This document shows, piece after piece, positions 35,494 to 45,050 of a stretch of DNA of 64,000 bases (its first letter is position 1; each line of letters starts with the position of its first letter). The stretch is from NCBI RefSeq assembly GCF_016599855.1, contig NZ_CP067041.1, positions 1,798,001 to 1,862,000 on the forward strand, written 5' to 3'. Position numbers and translations under genes: made by a program. The notes beneath the pieces were generated by a model, which was given only the letters and a program-made list of their open reading frames with translations, made no database searches and was not told where the DNA came from. The DNA is from Bradyrhizobium diazoefficiens. GTDB taxonomy: Bacteria > Pseudomonadota > Alphaproteobacteria > Rhizobiales > Xanthobacteraceae.

Positions 35494-38400
35494 ATGCTGG
35501 AGAAAGAGCCGGGGACGGAAGTCGGGTTGAAGCGTTGGCTCGAAGGTATCGGTCTTGCCCATTACACCGATCTGTTCGCGCAGCACCGCCTCGATCTCGA
35601 CGTCATGGGCGACCTGACCGAGGCTGATCTGGCCGAGCTCGGACTGCCGCTCGGCGACCGCAAGCGGTTGCAGCGGGCGACGGCCTCGCTTTTCCAGGCC
35701 GAGACGGCCGAGGCGCCGGTCGCGCCGGCACACCCGCCGATCCGCACCGAGGTCGGCGCGGAGCGGCGTCAACTCACCACCATGTTCTGCGACATGGTGG
35801 ATTCCACAGCGCTCTCGGCCCAGTTCGACCCCGAGGACGTGCGCGATATGATCGCGAGCTTCCGCGAGACCTGCGTGCGGGTGGTCAAACATTACGAAGG
35901 CTTTGCCGCCCGCTTCGTCGGTGACGGCATCCTGGTCTATTTCGGCTACCCGACCGCACATGAGGACGATGCTGAGCGGTCGGTGCGCGCCGGGCTCGAG
36001 ATCGTGCGGATGTTGTCGACCGCGCGTGCGATCGAGCCGCGCGGCGCGCTCAGCCACGCGCCCGCCGTCCGCATCGGGATCGCGACCGGTCTCGTCGTGG
36101 TCGGCGATCTCGTCGGCCAAGGCACCGAAGAGCGCGATTCCGCAGTCGGCGAGACCGTCAATCTTGCCGCGCGCCTGCAGGCCCTGGCGCCGCCCAACGG
36201 CGTGGTGATCTCTGCCTCGACGCAATCGCTGCTGAAGGGCAAGTTCGATTACCGCGATCTCGGCGCCCAAGCGCTGAAGGGCATCTCGGAGAAAGCCCAG
36301 GCCTGGCACGTCGTGCGCGCCACGCGGGTGGAGACTCGCTTTGCCGCCGCCATGGGTACGCGGCTGACCCCGCTCGTCAATCGCGAGGAGGAAATCGCGC
36401 TGCTGATGGGGCGCTGGCAGCAGGTCAAGGACGGTGACGGTCAGGTCGTCGTCAAGTTCGGCGAGCCAGGGATCGGCAAGTCGCGTATCATCCAGGAGAT
36501 TTTTGAGCGGATAGCAGGCGACCGGCACGGACAGGTCTCGTTCCAGTGCTCGCCCTATTACACCTCGACCGCACTCTATCCCTTCGCCGAGCAGCTCAAA
36601 TTCTCGCTCGGCCTCGACCGGGAGGATATGTCCGCGCTGTCGCTGACGAACCTGGAGACGGCGATTGCCGCGGGCCACGGCGATATCGAGCAGGTGGCGC
36701 CGCTGTTTGCCGCGCTGTTGTCGATACCGACCGGCGAGCGCTATCCGCCGCTCGATCTGTCGCCGCAGCAGCAAAAGGACGCGACCGTCGCGGCGCTGGT
36801 CAACCACTTCATGGGGCTGGCACGCGAGATGCCGCTGGTGATGGCCTTTGAGGATTTGCACTGGATCGATCCGACCTCCCGCGAAGTGGTCGACCTGCTG
36901 GTCGGCCAGGTGCAGAACCGGCCAATCCTGGCCATCATCACCGCCCGCTCCGAATTCCAGCCGAGCTGGAACGCGCATTCGCATATCACCACGCTGGTGC
37001 TGAACCGGCTGAGCCGGCCGTTGCGTACGACGCTGGTCGAGCGCGTCGCGGGGCGCGAGCTTCCCAAGGAGGTGGTCGAGGAGATCATCGTCAAGACCGA
37101 CGGCGTGCCGCTGTTCCTGGAGGAGCTGACCAAGACGGTTCTCGAATCCAACCTCCTGACTGAGCGGCACGGGCGCTATGTGCTGTCGGGCCCGTGGCGG
37201 CAGCTCGCGATCCCGGCGACCTTGACGGACTCGCTGATGGCGCGTCTCGACCGGATGGGGCCGTTCAAGCGGATCGCGCAGATCGGCGCCACGATTGGCC
37301 GCGAATTCTCCTACGAGACCCTGCACGCGGTCGCCAACACGCCGGCGGAGCAGATCGAGGCGGCGCTGTCGCATCTGGAGGAGGCCGGCCTGATCATGCG
37401 CCGCGGCCATCCGCCCGACGCGCTCTACTCCTTCAAGCACGTGATGATCCAGAACGCAGCACATGCGAGCCTGTTGCACAGCGAGCGGCGCAAGCTGCAT
37501 GCCAGCATCGCGCAGGTGCTCGCTAAAATGTATCCGGAGAAGACCGAGCGCGAGCCGGAGCTGCTCGCCCATCACCTCACCGAATCCGGCCAGAGCGAGG
37601 GCGCGGCGAGTTTCTGGCTCAAGGCCGGCAAGCAGGCGGCCAGAAGCGGCGCCAATCTCGAGGCGATCGGGCATCTTCGTCGCGGCTTGAGCGTGGTGCA
37701 GGCCAACGCACGCATGCAGGGCGCCGACGAGATCGAGCTCGAGCTCCGGATCGCACTCGGCAACGCGCTGATCGCCGCCAAGGGCTACGCCGTGCAGGAG
37801 GTTGAGGAGAACTACATCCGCGCCCTCGAACTGGGGCAGCAGCTCGACGACGACGAAAAGACCTTTGCCGCCACGCGCGGCCTCTGGGTCTGCCATTTCA
37901 TCCGCGCCGATCTCACTCGCGCGCATGATCTCAGCGTCGAGCTGTTGAAATTCGCCAAGCGCGAGCGGCTGAACGAGGGGGCTGAGCCGGCGCAGCAGAC
38001 CGGCTATCTGATCGAGGCGCACCGCTCGATTGCGATGACCATGCTTTATCGCGGCCGCTTCGCCGCCGCGCAGCATCATCTGCACCGCTGCATCGATCTC
38101 TACAGCCCCGATCTGCACTCCGATTTGATGGAGCGCCACGGCACCGATCCCGGTGTCGTCTCGCTGTCCTATCTCGGCTACCTCCTCTGGTTCCTCGGCC
38201 AGCCCGATGCGGCGCGCCAGCACAGCGAGCAGGCGATCCTGCACGCGGAGAAGATCCGCCATCCTTTCTCGCTCGCCTTCGCATTGGTGTTCGGCGCCTA
38301 TCTCTGCCAGCATTTGCGCGATATCGAGGGCACGCGGGACCACGCCAACCGCGCCATGATCATCGCCACCGAGCACAATTTCCTGCACTGGAAGCAACAG

Positions 38401-38958
38401 GCCGCGATCCTGCGCGGCTGGGCGCTCGCCCAGCTCGGCGAGGCCGACGAAGGCATCAGCCAGATGCGTGTCGGCCTCGACGAATACGAGGCGATGGATT
38501 CGTGGCTCGCCGGCTGCTGGTTCCGCTGCCTGCTCGCGGAGGCCTACGCCAAGGTCGGCATGCGCGATGCCGCCCTGCGGGCGCTCGACGGTGCGCTCGC
38601 GACCGCAAGACGGACCGGCGACCACTCCTACCTCGCGGAAGTCTATCGCCTGCAGGGCGAAATCATCTTGTCGGACGGCAATCCCGCCTCGGTGCAGGAG
38701 GCCGAAGACCTGTTCGGCCTGTCGCTGGAGACCGCGCGCAAGCAGGGCGCGCTGTCCTGGGAGCTCAGAACCGCTGTCAGCCTCGCGCGGCTGTCGCATG
38801 AGGCCGGCAAGCGCGAACACGCAAGCCTTCTGCTTTTGCCGATCGTCGGCAAGTTCAACGAAGGATTTTTGACGCCGGACCTGAAGCAGGCGATGCGGCT
38901 CGTGCATGAGCTCGGCGGGGATGCCCCCGTCCGTCAGCGGGCCGATTCGGTGAAATGA
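35494..38958 (+). CDS. SAM domain - class III cyclase - AAA/STAND ATPase - TPR signalling protein
   Basis: A 1154-residue regulator. An N-terminal SAM domain (about 5-65, LKRWLEGIGLAHYTDLFAQH) is followed by a class III adenylate/guanylate cyclase domain (about 85-270) with metal Asp in FCDMVDSTALS and ARFVGDGIL, and the Asn/Arg pair in ETVNLAARLQ. A STAND-like ATPase follows (Walker A GEPGIGKS near 332, Walker B VMAFEDLHWID near 460), then about 500 residues of helical TPR-type repeats. Such proteins couple a sensed partner to cyclic-nucleotide synthesis. It is divergent from the NRPS with 142 bp between them and overlaps the Pcm-like gene by four bases. Confidence 0.92.
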   Translation: MLEKEPGTEVGLKRWLEGIGLAHYTDLFAQHRLDLDVMGDLTEADLAELGLPLGDRKRLQRATASLFQAETAEAPVAPAHPPIRTEVGAERRQLTTMFCDMVDSTALSAQFDPEDVRDMIASFRETCVRVVKHYEGFAARFVGDGILVYFGYPTAHEDDAERSVRAGLEIVRMLSTARAIEPRGALSHAPAVRIGIATGLVVVGDLVGQGTEERDSAVGETVNLAARLQALAPPNGVVISASTQSLLKGKFDYRDLGAQALKGISEKAQAWHVVRATRVETRFAAAMGTRLTPLVNREEEIALLMGRWQQVKDGDGQVVVKFGEPGIGKSRIIQEIFERIAGDRHGQVSFQCSPYYTSTALYPFAEQLKFSLGLDREDMSALSLTNLETAIAAGHGDIEQVAPLFAALLSIPTGERYPPLDLSPQQQKDATVAALVNHFMGLAREMPLVMAFEDLHWIDPTSREVVDLLVGQVQNRPILAIITARSEFQPSWNAHSHITTLVLNRLSRPLRTTLVERVAGRELPKEVVEEIIVKTDGVPLFLEELTKTVLESNLLTERHGRYVLSGPWRQLAIPATLTDSLMARLDRMGPFKRIAQIGATIGREFSYETLHAVANTPAEQIEAALSHLEEAGLIMRRGHPPDALYSFKHVMIQNAAHASLLHSERRKLHASIAQVLAKMYPEKTEREPELLAHHLTESGQSEGAASFWLKAGKQAARSGANLEAIGHLRRGLSVVQANARMQGADEIELELRIALGNALIAAKGYAVQEVEENYIRALELGQQLDDDEKTFAATRGLWVCHFIRADLTRAHDLSVELLKFAKRERLNEGAEPAQQTGYLIEAHRSIAMTMLYRGRFAAAQHHLHRCIDLYSPDLHSDLMERHGTDPGVVSLSYLGYLLWFLGQPDAARQHSEQAILHAEKIRHPFSLAFALVFGAYLCQHLRDIEGTRDHANRAMIIATEHNFLHWKQQAAILRGWALAQLGEADEGISQMRVGLDEYEAMDSWLAGCWFRCLLAEAYAKVGMRDAALRALDGALATARRTGDHSYLAEVYRLQGEIILSDGNPASVQEAEDLFGLSLETARKQGALSWELRTAVSLARLSHEAGKREHASLLLLPIVGKFNEGFLTPDLKQAMRLVHELGGDAPVRQRADSVK

Positions 38959-39749
38959 GCGATTTGTCCGCCGCGCGGGCGCGCTATGTCGAGCTGATTG
39001 CAAAGCGGGAGCGGATTTCCTCGCCGCGCCTGCTTGCAGCGCTTGCGACGGTGCCGCGCGAAAATTTTCTGGCGAAGGGGCCGTGGCGCATCAAGAGCGA
39101 GGCAGCACGCAGCTATCGCCTGACGCCCAATGCGGATCCCGTGCATCTCTATGACAATGTGCTGGTCGCCATCGACGCACGTCGCAGGCTCGACACCGGA
39201 CTGCCGAGCCTGTGGGCGCATTTCATCGACCTGCTCGATGTCGGCGAGAAGAATCGTGTGGTCCAGATTGGTTGCGGGCTCGGCTATTTCTCGGCGATCC
39301 TGTCAGAGATCGTGGGCCCGAAGGGCAGGGTGCGCGCCATCGAATGCGACGCGCGGCTTGCCACGCGCGCCGCGGCCTATCTTCGTGCTTATCGGAATGT
39401 CGAAGTCATCCAGGGCGATGGCTGCCGGGACATCAGCGAGCCGGCCGACGTCATCCTTGTGCATGCCGGCTTCGCGCATCCGCATCCGCTCTGGTTGGAC
39501 TCGCTCCGCCCCCGCGGTCGCCTGCTGGTGCCGTTGACGCAGCGGGACCGTGAAGGTGCCGCGCTCAAGATCACGCGCAAGCGCAGGGGATTCGAGGCCG
39601 AGACGGTGCAGCAGATCCGCATCTTTCCGGGCCACGGCCGCGGGGTGACAGCGCTCGATGATCGCGTCGCCGGTTGGTGGCAGCGGGCATCATCGCTGGC
39701 GCCGCTGCGCTTTCGCGGCATCGCGCAAGGGCTGCCGTCGGATGGCTAA
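38955..39749 (+). CDS. Protein-L-isoaspartate O-methyltransferase-like (Pcm family)
   Basis: A 264-residue SAM-dependent methyltransferase. The front part VPRENFLAKGPWR matches the Pcm entry motif, and the SAM loop is VVQIGCGLGYFSAIL with GRVRAIECD downstream. The usual Pcm active-site segment around the substrate Ser/Thr is replaced by AARSYRL...DNVLVAID, so activity on isoaspartate is not certain. Its ATG overlaps the stop of the cyclase gene, so both are made together, an unusual pairing. Confidence 0.82.
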   Translation: MSDLSAARARYVELIAKRERISSPRLLAALATVPRENFLAKGPWRIKSEAARSYRLTPNADPVHLYDNVLVAIDARRRLDTGLPSLWAHFIDLLDVGEKNRVVQIGCGLGYFSAILSEIVGPKGRVRAIECDARLATRAAAYLRAYRNVEVIQGDGCRDISEPADVILVHAGFAHPHPLWLDSLRPRGRLLVPLTQRDREGAALKITRKRRGFEAETVQQIRIFPGHGRGVTALDDRVAGWWQRASSLAPLRFRGIAQGLPSDG

Positions 39750-39841
39750 TGATTCGTTTCATTTTACCTTGATTGCTAATCGAAGTTTCCAACGTCGTCC
39801 GTCGCTTGTATGAGTTCGGTCCGATGGCCATTTGAGCACGC

Positions 39842-40795
39842 ATGATGCATTCTGTTGCCCTGCTGACCGCCAGCTTTGCCAAGGATATCGAGCGCTTCTC
39901 GCTGCTCAGCGAAAGCATCGACACCTGGCTCTCGGGATACACGCGGCATTATGTTCTCGTTAACGATGAGGACGTGCCGCTGTTCGAGCGGTTCTCGTCC
40001 GACAAGCGCGTCATCATTCCGGCCTCGCGTTACCTGCCGAAATGGCTCTGGGCGCTGCCGCCGTCACTCCAGTTCGTCAGCAGCCGGCGGGTCTGGCTGT
40101 CGCTGCTGTCGTCGCCTGTCCATGGCTGGCACATCCAGCAGATCCTCAAGATCGCCGGCGTTCTCAATGCGCCGGAGCAGCGCGTCTGTATTCTCGACTC
40201 GGACAATCTGTTCTTCCGCGAGTTCGACGTCCGCCAATATGCCGGCGCCGAGAAGACGCCGCTGTTCGTCACGCGCAAGGGGATCGACGCTGACCATCCC
40301 CTGCATGTGCTGTGGCTCCGCACCGTTGACCAGCTTCTCGGTATCAAGCAGCGCGCGTTCCCGGCCGACGACTATGTCGGCAATGCGCTGGTCTGGGACA
40401 AGGACGCCGCGCGCGCGATGACCGATGCCATCAAGTCGGCGACGGGCCTCAGCTGGGCTCTGGCACTGTGCCGCAAGAAGAAGTTCTCCGAATACCTGCT
40501 GTATGGAAATTTCGTCGCGAACTCGCCGGAACATCTGGCGCGGCATCGGGTCACCGAAGACAGCATCGCCGTTTCGCACTGGGACGATACCTGCCTTGAC
40601 CGTGGGGCGATCGAAGCGCTGATCTCTGCCGCATCGCCCGGGCAGGTCGCGCTCTGCATCCAGTCCTATTCGTCGACCTCGATCGATGACATCCGCGACG
40701 TCTTCCGCCTGAACTCGCGCGATCGCCGCGGCCCGAGCCTGTCTCCCGATCACATCGGCGACACGACCGCATTCGAGACGCCGAAGACGCGTTAG
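39842..40795 (+). CDS. DUF6492 family protein, glycosyltransferase-like
   Basis: A 317-residue protein beginning MMHSVALLTASFAKDIERF and continuing YTRHYVLVNDEDVPLF, the pattern of DUF6492 proteins, which look like GT-A-fold glycosyltransferases. A DxD-type motif may be ILDSDNLFFREFD near residue 118. It is soluble, with no signal peptide. It opens a group of surface-polysaccharide genes (GH10 enzyme, glycosyltransferase, flippase), which supports a transferase role; the sugar is unknown. Confidence 0.75.
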   Translation: MMHSVALLTASFAKDIERFSLLSESIDTWLSGYTRHYVLVNDEDVPLFERFSSDKRVIIPASRYLPKWLWALPPSLQFVSSRRVWLSLLSSPVHGWHIQQILKIAGVLNAPEQRVCILDSDNLFFREFDVRQYAGAEKTPLFVTRKGIDADHPLHVLWLRTVDQLLGIKQRAFPADDYVGNALVWDKDAARAMTDAIKSATGLSWALALCRKKKFSEYLLYGNFVANSPEHLARHRVTEDSIAVSHWDDTCLDRGAIEALISAASPGQVALCIQSYSSTSIDDIRDVFRLNSRDRRGPSLSPDHIGDTTAFETPKTR

Positions 40796-40803
40796 AAGAC
40801 GCG

Positions 40804-41871
40804 CTAGACGTCCTTCGTGAACTTGCTGATCACGTCCATGAACGGCTTGGGCTTGAACTCGCCGTCGAGCGGCAGCGGACGGTTGGGCTGCTTGTCCTTG
40901 CGGGCGAAGGTGCCGTTGATCCAGCTGTAGCGGTCGGAAATGCCCCAGGTCAGGATCGAGCGCACCGGGCCGCTGGTCGCAATGGCCGTCAGGAGATCGT
41001 CGACACGTTTGGCGACGATGGCATCGCGCTCCGCAGGACTTCCTGCCAGCTTCTGATCGTCGACGTCGAGCTCGGTGACGAACACTTCGAGGCCCAACGA
41101 CCGCAGCTCGGTGACGAATTCCGCGAGCCCATGGGTGTCGATCTCGAGCTCAGCATGCAGATGCGATTGCAGTCCGACAGCGTGCAGCGGCACGCCCTGG
41201 TCGAGCAGCTCCATGATGAGGTTCCGGTAGGCCGCGCGTTTGGCGATGAACGAGTCCTTCGCCGACTCGATATCATATTCGTTGATCGCGAGCTTGACGT
41301 AGGGATCGGCCGCGGCGGCCGTACGGAAGGCAAGCGGAATCCAGCGGTCACCGAGCTGCTGCGTCCAGAACGTGTCGCGCCGGTCTTTGACGCCTTTGGG
41401 ATTGTCAGGGATGGGCTCGTTGACGACGTCCCACGAGGTCAGCTTGTCCTTGTAATAGGAGACGACGGTCGAGATGTGATCGACATAGGCGCGCTCGACG
41501 CCTTTCGAATCCTTGATCTGCTTGGTCCAGTCCGGAATGTCATGATACCAGGCGAGCGCGTGGCCGCGCATGGTCAGGTCGTTCTTCTCAGCGAAATCAT
41601 AGATGGCATCGGCGCGCTCGAAGGCAAAGGTGTGCGCGTCCGGCCGCAGCATCGGCCATTTCAGCTCGAGCACCGGCACCACCTGGGTGCAATAGGTGCT
41701 GATGGCCTCGCCGAGCCGCGGATCGGCTTGCAGATCCCAGAGCGTGGCGGCCGCACCGTAGCCCGGACGGCGCTGCGCAAGTTTCGACGCCGACACCGCG
41801 GACGCCGATGCGCCCGCCGCGAGCGTTGCGGCGCTGCCGAGGAGAAATTCGCGTCTGTCGAGCTTGGTCAC
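40804..41871 (-). CDS. Secreted GH10 family glycosidase (endo-xylanase type), Tat leader
   Basis: A 355-residue GH10 enzyme. The N terminus TKLDRREFLLGSAATLAAG is a twin-arginine signal. Catalytic residues are in the family motifs: acid/base Glu in SWDVVNEPI and nucleophile Glu in EVFVTELDVDD; HALAWYHDIPDW is the usual substrate-binding strand. The GTG at 41871 is chosen because AAAGGAC lies nine bases upstream and it puts the RR motif at the right place; a TTG at 41895 is possible. Beside polysaccharide export genes it may trim an exported polymer or act on plant xylan. Confidence 0.92.
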   Translation of the reverse strand: MTKLDRREFLLGSAATLAAGASASAVSASKLAQRRPGYGAAATLWDLQADPRLGEAISTYCTQVVPVLELKWPMLRPDAHTFAFERADAIYDFAEKNDLTMRGHALAWYHDIPDWTKQIKDSKGVERAYVDHISTVVSYYKDKLTSWDVVNEPIPDNPKGVKDRRDTFWTQQLGDRWIPLAFRTAAAADPYVKLAINEYDIESAKDSFIAKRAAYRNLIMELLDQGVPLHAVGLQSHLHAELEIDTHGLAEFVTELRSLGLEVFVTELDVDDQKLAGSPAERDAIVAKRVDDLLTAIATSGPVRSILTWGISDRYSWINGTFARKDKQPNRPLPLDGEFKPKPFMDVISKFTKDV

Positions 41872-41970
41872 GTGGCGTCGTCCTTTCGGAACCAACGCGC
41901 CATCGTACCAAGCGGCGCCTTGCGACGCCGGGGTTTCCCTTTATTGGGTTAACTTTTGCGGACCGCCTTG

Positions 41971-43068
41971 TCAGCGCGCCTGACGCTGCATCACCGCTTC
42001 AGCGATGCCGTAATAGTGAAGCGCGCCCTTTTCGAGCGTGAGGTTGTCCATCACGTAATCGCGAGGTGCGAAGTCGCCCGCAATCACATGCGACCAGAAA
42101 TCGGCCCAGCCCGAGATAAAGCCAGCCGGATCGATGAATTTGCTGCCGCAACGTGCATCGAAATAGGGCACCGAGGACACGCCGCCTTCGTATCTCACCT
42201 TCTTCGGGTAATATTCCGGGTCCTGCCAAGGGCCGCCGCGATTCCACGCGAACACGGGCACGCCGCTCGACAGCGCCTGCTGGCAGGCGATGCCCTGGCT
42301 CTCGTGCTCGCAGAGGAAGACCATGCTGCGGCTGCGCGCCAGCGCCGCCTTGTAGTCGCCTTCCCTATAATGGCCGTAGCGGATCAACTCGACCGAGCGG
42401 CCGCTCGCTTCGAGATGCCGGCGGATCGGTTCGATCAGCTCGCTCTCGTAACGCTCATGCTCCCAGCGCACCTTGTCGTAGAGCAGCACGTCGACGCTCT
42501 TCTGCGCGGCCGGCGTTGGCGTCCATAAGTCCGTTTCGATGCCGACCGGCCAGACCTCGACATGCGGCCAGTACGGCCGGCACATCTCCGCGTACCAGTC
42601 GCAGGGCACCAGGATGGTCCTGCTGTCCAGGTCCTTCAGATGCGCAGGCGCATCCACTGGATGGTTATACATGGCGACGCCCAATAGGAGCGGGTTCTGC
42701 CATGCGAACCAGTCGAGCACGAAGGGGCGGCCGATGATGCAGGCAAGCTCATCCGGATGCTTGCGGATATAGCCGTAATCGTTGACGCGATAGCGGATCC
42801 CGACCCTGTCGAGGCCGGCGCAGAGGTTGAGGAACACGCGCCGTTGTCCGCTGATCCAGGATTTCCCGAGCAGCACGCGCCGCAGCAGCGGCCGGACGTG
42901 GCGATCACCCGGAAACCAGCGGTCGTCCCGCTCCTCGAAGAACAGGTTGAGCGTCATCCGCTCGTCCCCGGGAGCCGCCGGAACCAGGGACGCATCCGTC
43001 CCGCCATGAGGCAGGGACGCCGGGTTTGCCCTTATACGCTCGGCAACATCCATTTTAGTCACGTCCAC
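41971..43068 (-). CDS. Glycosyltransferase (GT-B type, family 1-like)
   Basis: A 365-residue protein. The second half has features of a GT-B transferase: VDVLLYDKVRWEHE, then the nucleotide-sugar region with FLCEHESQGIACQQALSSGVPVFAWNRGG near residue 255, where the E-rich motif is normal for GT4-like enzymes. The N-terminal half has LLGKSWISGQRRVFLNLCAGL. Starts are GTG at 43068 or ATG at 43053. It lies between the GH10 gene and the divergent flippase gene. Confidence 0.8.
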   Translation of the reverse strand: MDVTKMDVAERIRANPASLPHGGTDASLVPAAPGDERMTLNLFFEERDDRWFPGDRHVRPLLRRVLLGKSWISGQRRVFLNLCAGLDRVGIRYRVNDYGYIRKHPDELACIIGRPFVLDWFAWQNPLLLGVAMYNHPVDAPAHLKDLDSRTILVPCDWYAEMCRPYWPHVEVWPVGIETDLWTPTPAAQKSVDVLLYDKVRWEHERYESELIEPIRRHLEASGRSVELIRYGHYREGDYKAALARSRSMVFLCEHESQGIACQQALSSGVPVFAWNRGGPWQDPEYYPKKVRYEGGVSSVPYFDARCGSKFIDPAGFISGWADFWSHVIAGDFAPRDYVMDNLTLEKGALHYYGIAEAVMQRQAR

Positions 43069-43326
43069 GCATCAGAGAGAGCCGGGCGGCGTTTTGAAAT
43101 CATGGTTTCTTTTCGGTGATCACTGCGGCCTGTTCAAGGACAGGGCAAATTTAACGCTAACGCGCGAAAGCGGCGGAGCCGCCCCATTCGGCGGCCGATT
43201 TGCAGACTTAAATGACTATCTTGGGAGATGCTGCGGCGCAGTCCGATCGCCAAGCCTTCGATCGCCATGTCAATGTCCAACTGATTAACGGCCGCTCGAT
43301 TTTAGGGCTCCCGGTTCCGTGCACGC

Positions 43327-44763
43327 ATGCTGAATCGCCATTTCTCGATCTATCTCGTCGCCTACATCCTGCCTGCGGCGGTGGGCTTCTTCGCGGTCAC
43401 CGCCTACACGCGGCTGCTGACGCCTGCGGAATATGGCGTCTATGTCGTCGGCATCAGCATCGCCGGCATTCTCGGCGCGATCTTCTTCGCCTGGATCAAG
43501 CTGTCGGTGTCGCGCTACCAGGCGATGTCGGCGGAGGTGGATTTTCGCGGCACGGCGATGGTCGCCTTCGCGCTCACGGTCGTCGCCATGTGCACCGCGA
43601 GCCCGCTGGCGTTCCTGTTCCGCAGCGACGTCAGTGTCGAGCTGGTGCTCGCCAGCATGTTCGTCGCGATCATGTCGAATGCGGTCGATGTCGGCCAGGA
43701 GTTCGAACGCGCCAAGCTGCGGCCCTATCGCTTCGCGGCGATCTCGATCGTGCGAAGCGTGTCGAGCGTCGGCTTCGGCCTGCTCGGGATCTGGCTCGGC
43801 TGGGGCGGCATGGGCCTGCTCGCTGCGTTTGGCCTGGGTTCGCTGACCGGCATCATTCTCAATCTTGCCGGCGACCGCACCAGGATCGCGGGCTTTTCGC
43901 GCAGCCAGTTCACGCAGCTGGCGCGCTACGGCCTACCGCTGACGCTGGCCGGACTTTCGGTCGCGGTCTACTCGGCCAGCGACCGGCTCATCGTCGCCTA
44001 CCTTCTTGGCAAGGACGCCGCCGGCATTTTCGGCGTCGCCGCCGATCTGCCGCGCCAGTTTATGGTCATGATCGCCTCCAGCGTGGCCGCGGCGACCGTG
44101 CCACTGGTGTTCCGCTCGCTGTCGGAGAAGAACAACGGGACGACGCGGGAGCGGCTGACCGAAAGCCTCGAGCTGCTGCTCGTCGTCGTCGCGCCCGTCG
44201 CGGTCTGGTTGGCTCTCGCAGCCGATCAGGTCGCGGGCACGCTTGTCGGTGTCGATTTCCGCTCCGGCGTATCGGCGCTGCTGCCGACGCTGGTGCTCGC
44301 CCGCTTTTTCGGCATCGCCAACCAATTCTACGTTCAGATCAGCTTCCAGCTCGCCGAGCGGCCATTCATGCTGGCGGCGCAGTCGTTCCTCACGCTGGTC
44401 GCGAGCGTGACGCTGATGTTCGCGCTGGTCGCGGGCTATGGTCTCTACGGCGCGGCGCTGGCAACGCTCGCGACCGAGGCGATCGGCTTTGTCGTTGCCA
44501 TCGTGCTGATGCACCGAGCCTATCCCGTGCCGTTCGACGTCAACCGGCTCGCCGGCGTTGCAGCGTCGGCCGCGGCCATGGCGGGGGCGATCCTCGCCGC
44601 GCGGTCGCAGGTCAGCGGCACCGGCATCGTGGCGCTGGTCATCGTGAGCGTTGCAGGCGGTCTGGCTTACACCGCCGCGGCGTGGCTGCTGAATGTCGCA
44701 AACGTGCGGACGCTGTCGCTGCGCTTCCTGCGGACGTTCAATCGCAAGGCGCTGGGCGTCTAG
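43327..44763 (+). CDS. Polysaccharide flippase, Wzx/MATE-like
   Basis: A 478-residue inner-membrane protein with about 12-14 helices and the oligosaccharide-flippase start pattern (SIYLVAYILPAAVGFFAVTAYTRLLTPAEYGVYVV). Polar loops include VGQEFERAKLRPYRF and SASDRLIVAYLLGKDAAGIFGVA, both usual in Wzx-like proteins. It probably moves lipid-linked sugar units across the membrane. No polymerase (Wzy) is seen in the window, so the locus is incomplete or linked to genes elsewhere. Confidence 0.9.
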   Translation: MLNRHFSIYLVAYILPAAVGFFAVTAYTRLLTPAEYGVYVVGISIAGILGAIFFAWIKLSVSRYQAMSAEVDFRGTAMVAFALTVVAMCTASPLAFLFRSDVSVELVLASMFVAIMSNAVDVGQEFERAKLRPYRFAAISIVRSVSSVGFGLLGIWLGWGGMGLLAAFGLGSLTGIILNLAGDRTRIAGFSRSQFTQLARYGLPLTLAGLSVAVYSASDRLIVAYLLGKDAAGIFGVAADLPRQFMVMIASSVAAATVPLVFRSLSEKNNGTTRERLTESLELLLVVVAPVAVWLALAADQVAGTLVGVDFRSGVSALLPTLVLARFFGIANQFYVQISFQLAERPFMLAAQSFLTLVASVTLMFALVAGYGLYGAALATLATEAIGFVVAIVLMHRAYPVPFDVNRLAGVAASAAAMAGAILAARSQVSGTGIVALVIVSVAGGLAYTAAAWLLNVANVRTLSLRFLRTFNRKALGV

Positions 44764-45050
44764 GGCGAGGCTGACGGTCCGCGTTTACTGCCGGTGGAGG
44801 CGCTCATGATCGCCGGTCCAAGGCCCTCCCGCCATGCGGCAGCGCGCCAACCAGCTCCAGGCCAGCTACAAGCCAGCGTTGGCTGCGGACCGCCTTTCGC
44901 CCGCACGGACCGTCATATATGAGAGTTTCGCCGCTGGAACGGACCGAATATCGCCGGAAACGGAACGGATAGTGGCCGCGAATTCTTAATCCAAAGATCG
45001 CAATCTGATCGAATGATCGACCAAATGCGGACTGGCAACCGGGGAATGGC

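Noticed and set aside
35455..39003. A 1182-codon open frame on the minus strand opposite the cyclase-ATPase gene
   Set aside because: It mirrors the real gene exactly and contains no recognisable domain or ribosome site; an antisense artefact of GC-rich codon use.
39250..39300. A standard isoaspartyl methyltransferase call with gene symbol pcm
   Set aside because: The SAM-binding part fits, but the substrate-site wording differs, so only the family is claimed.
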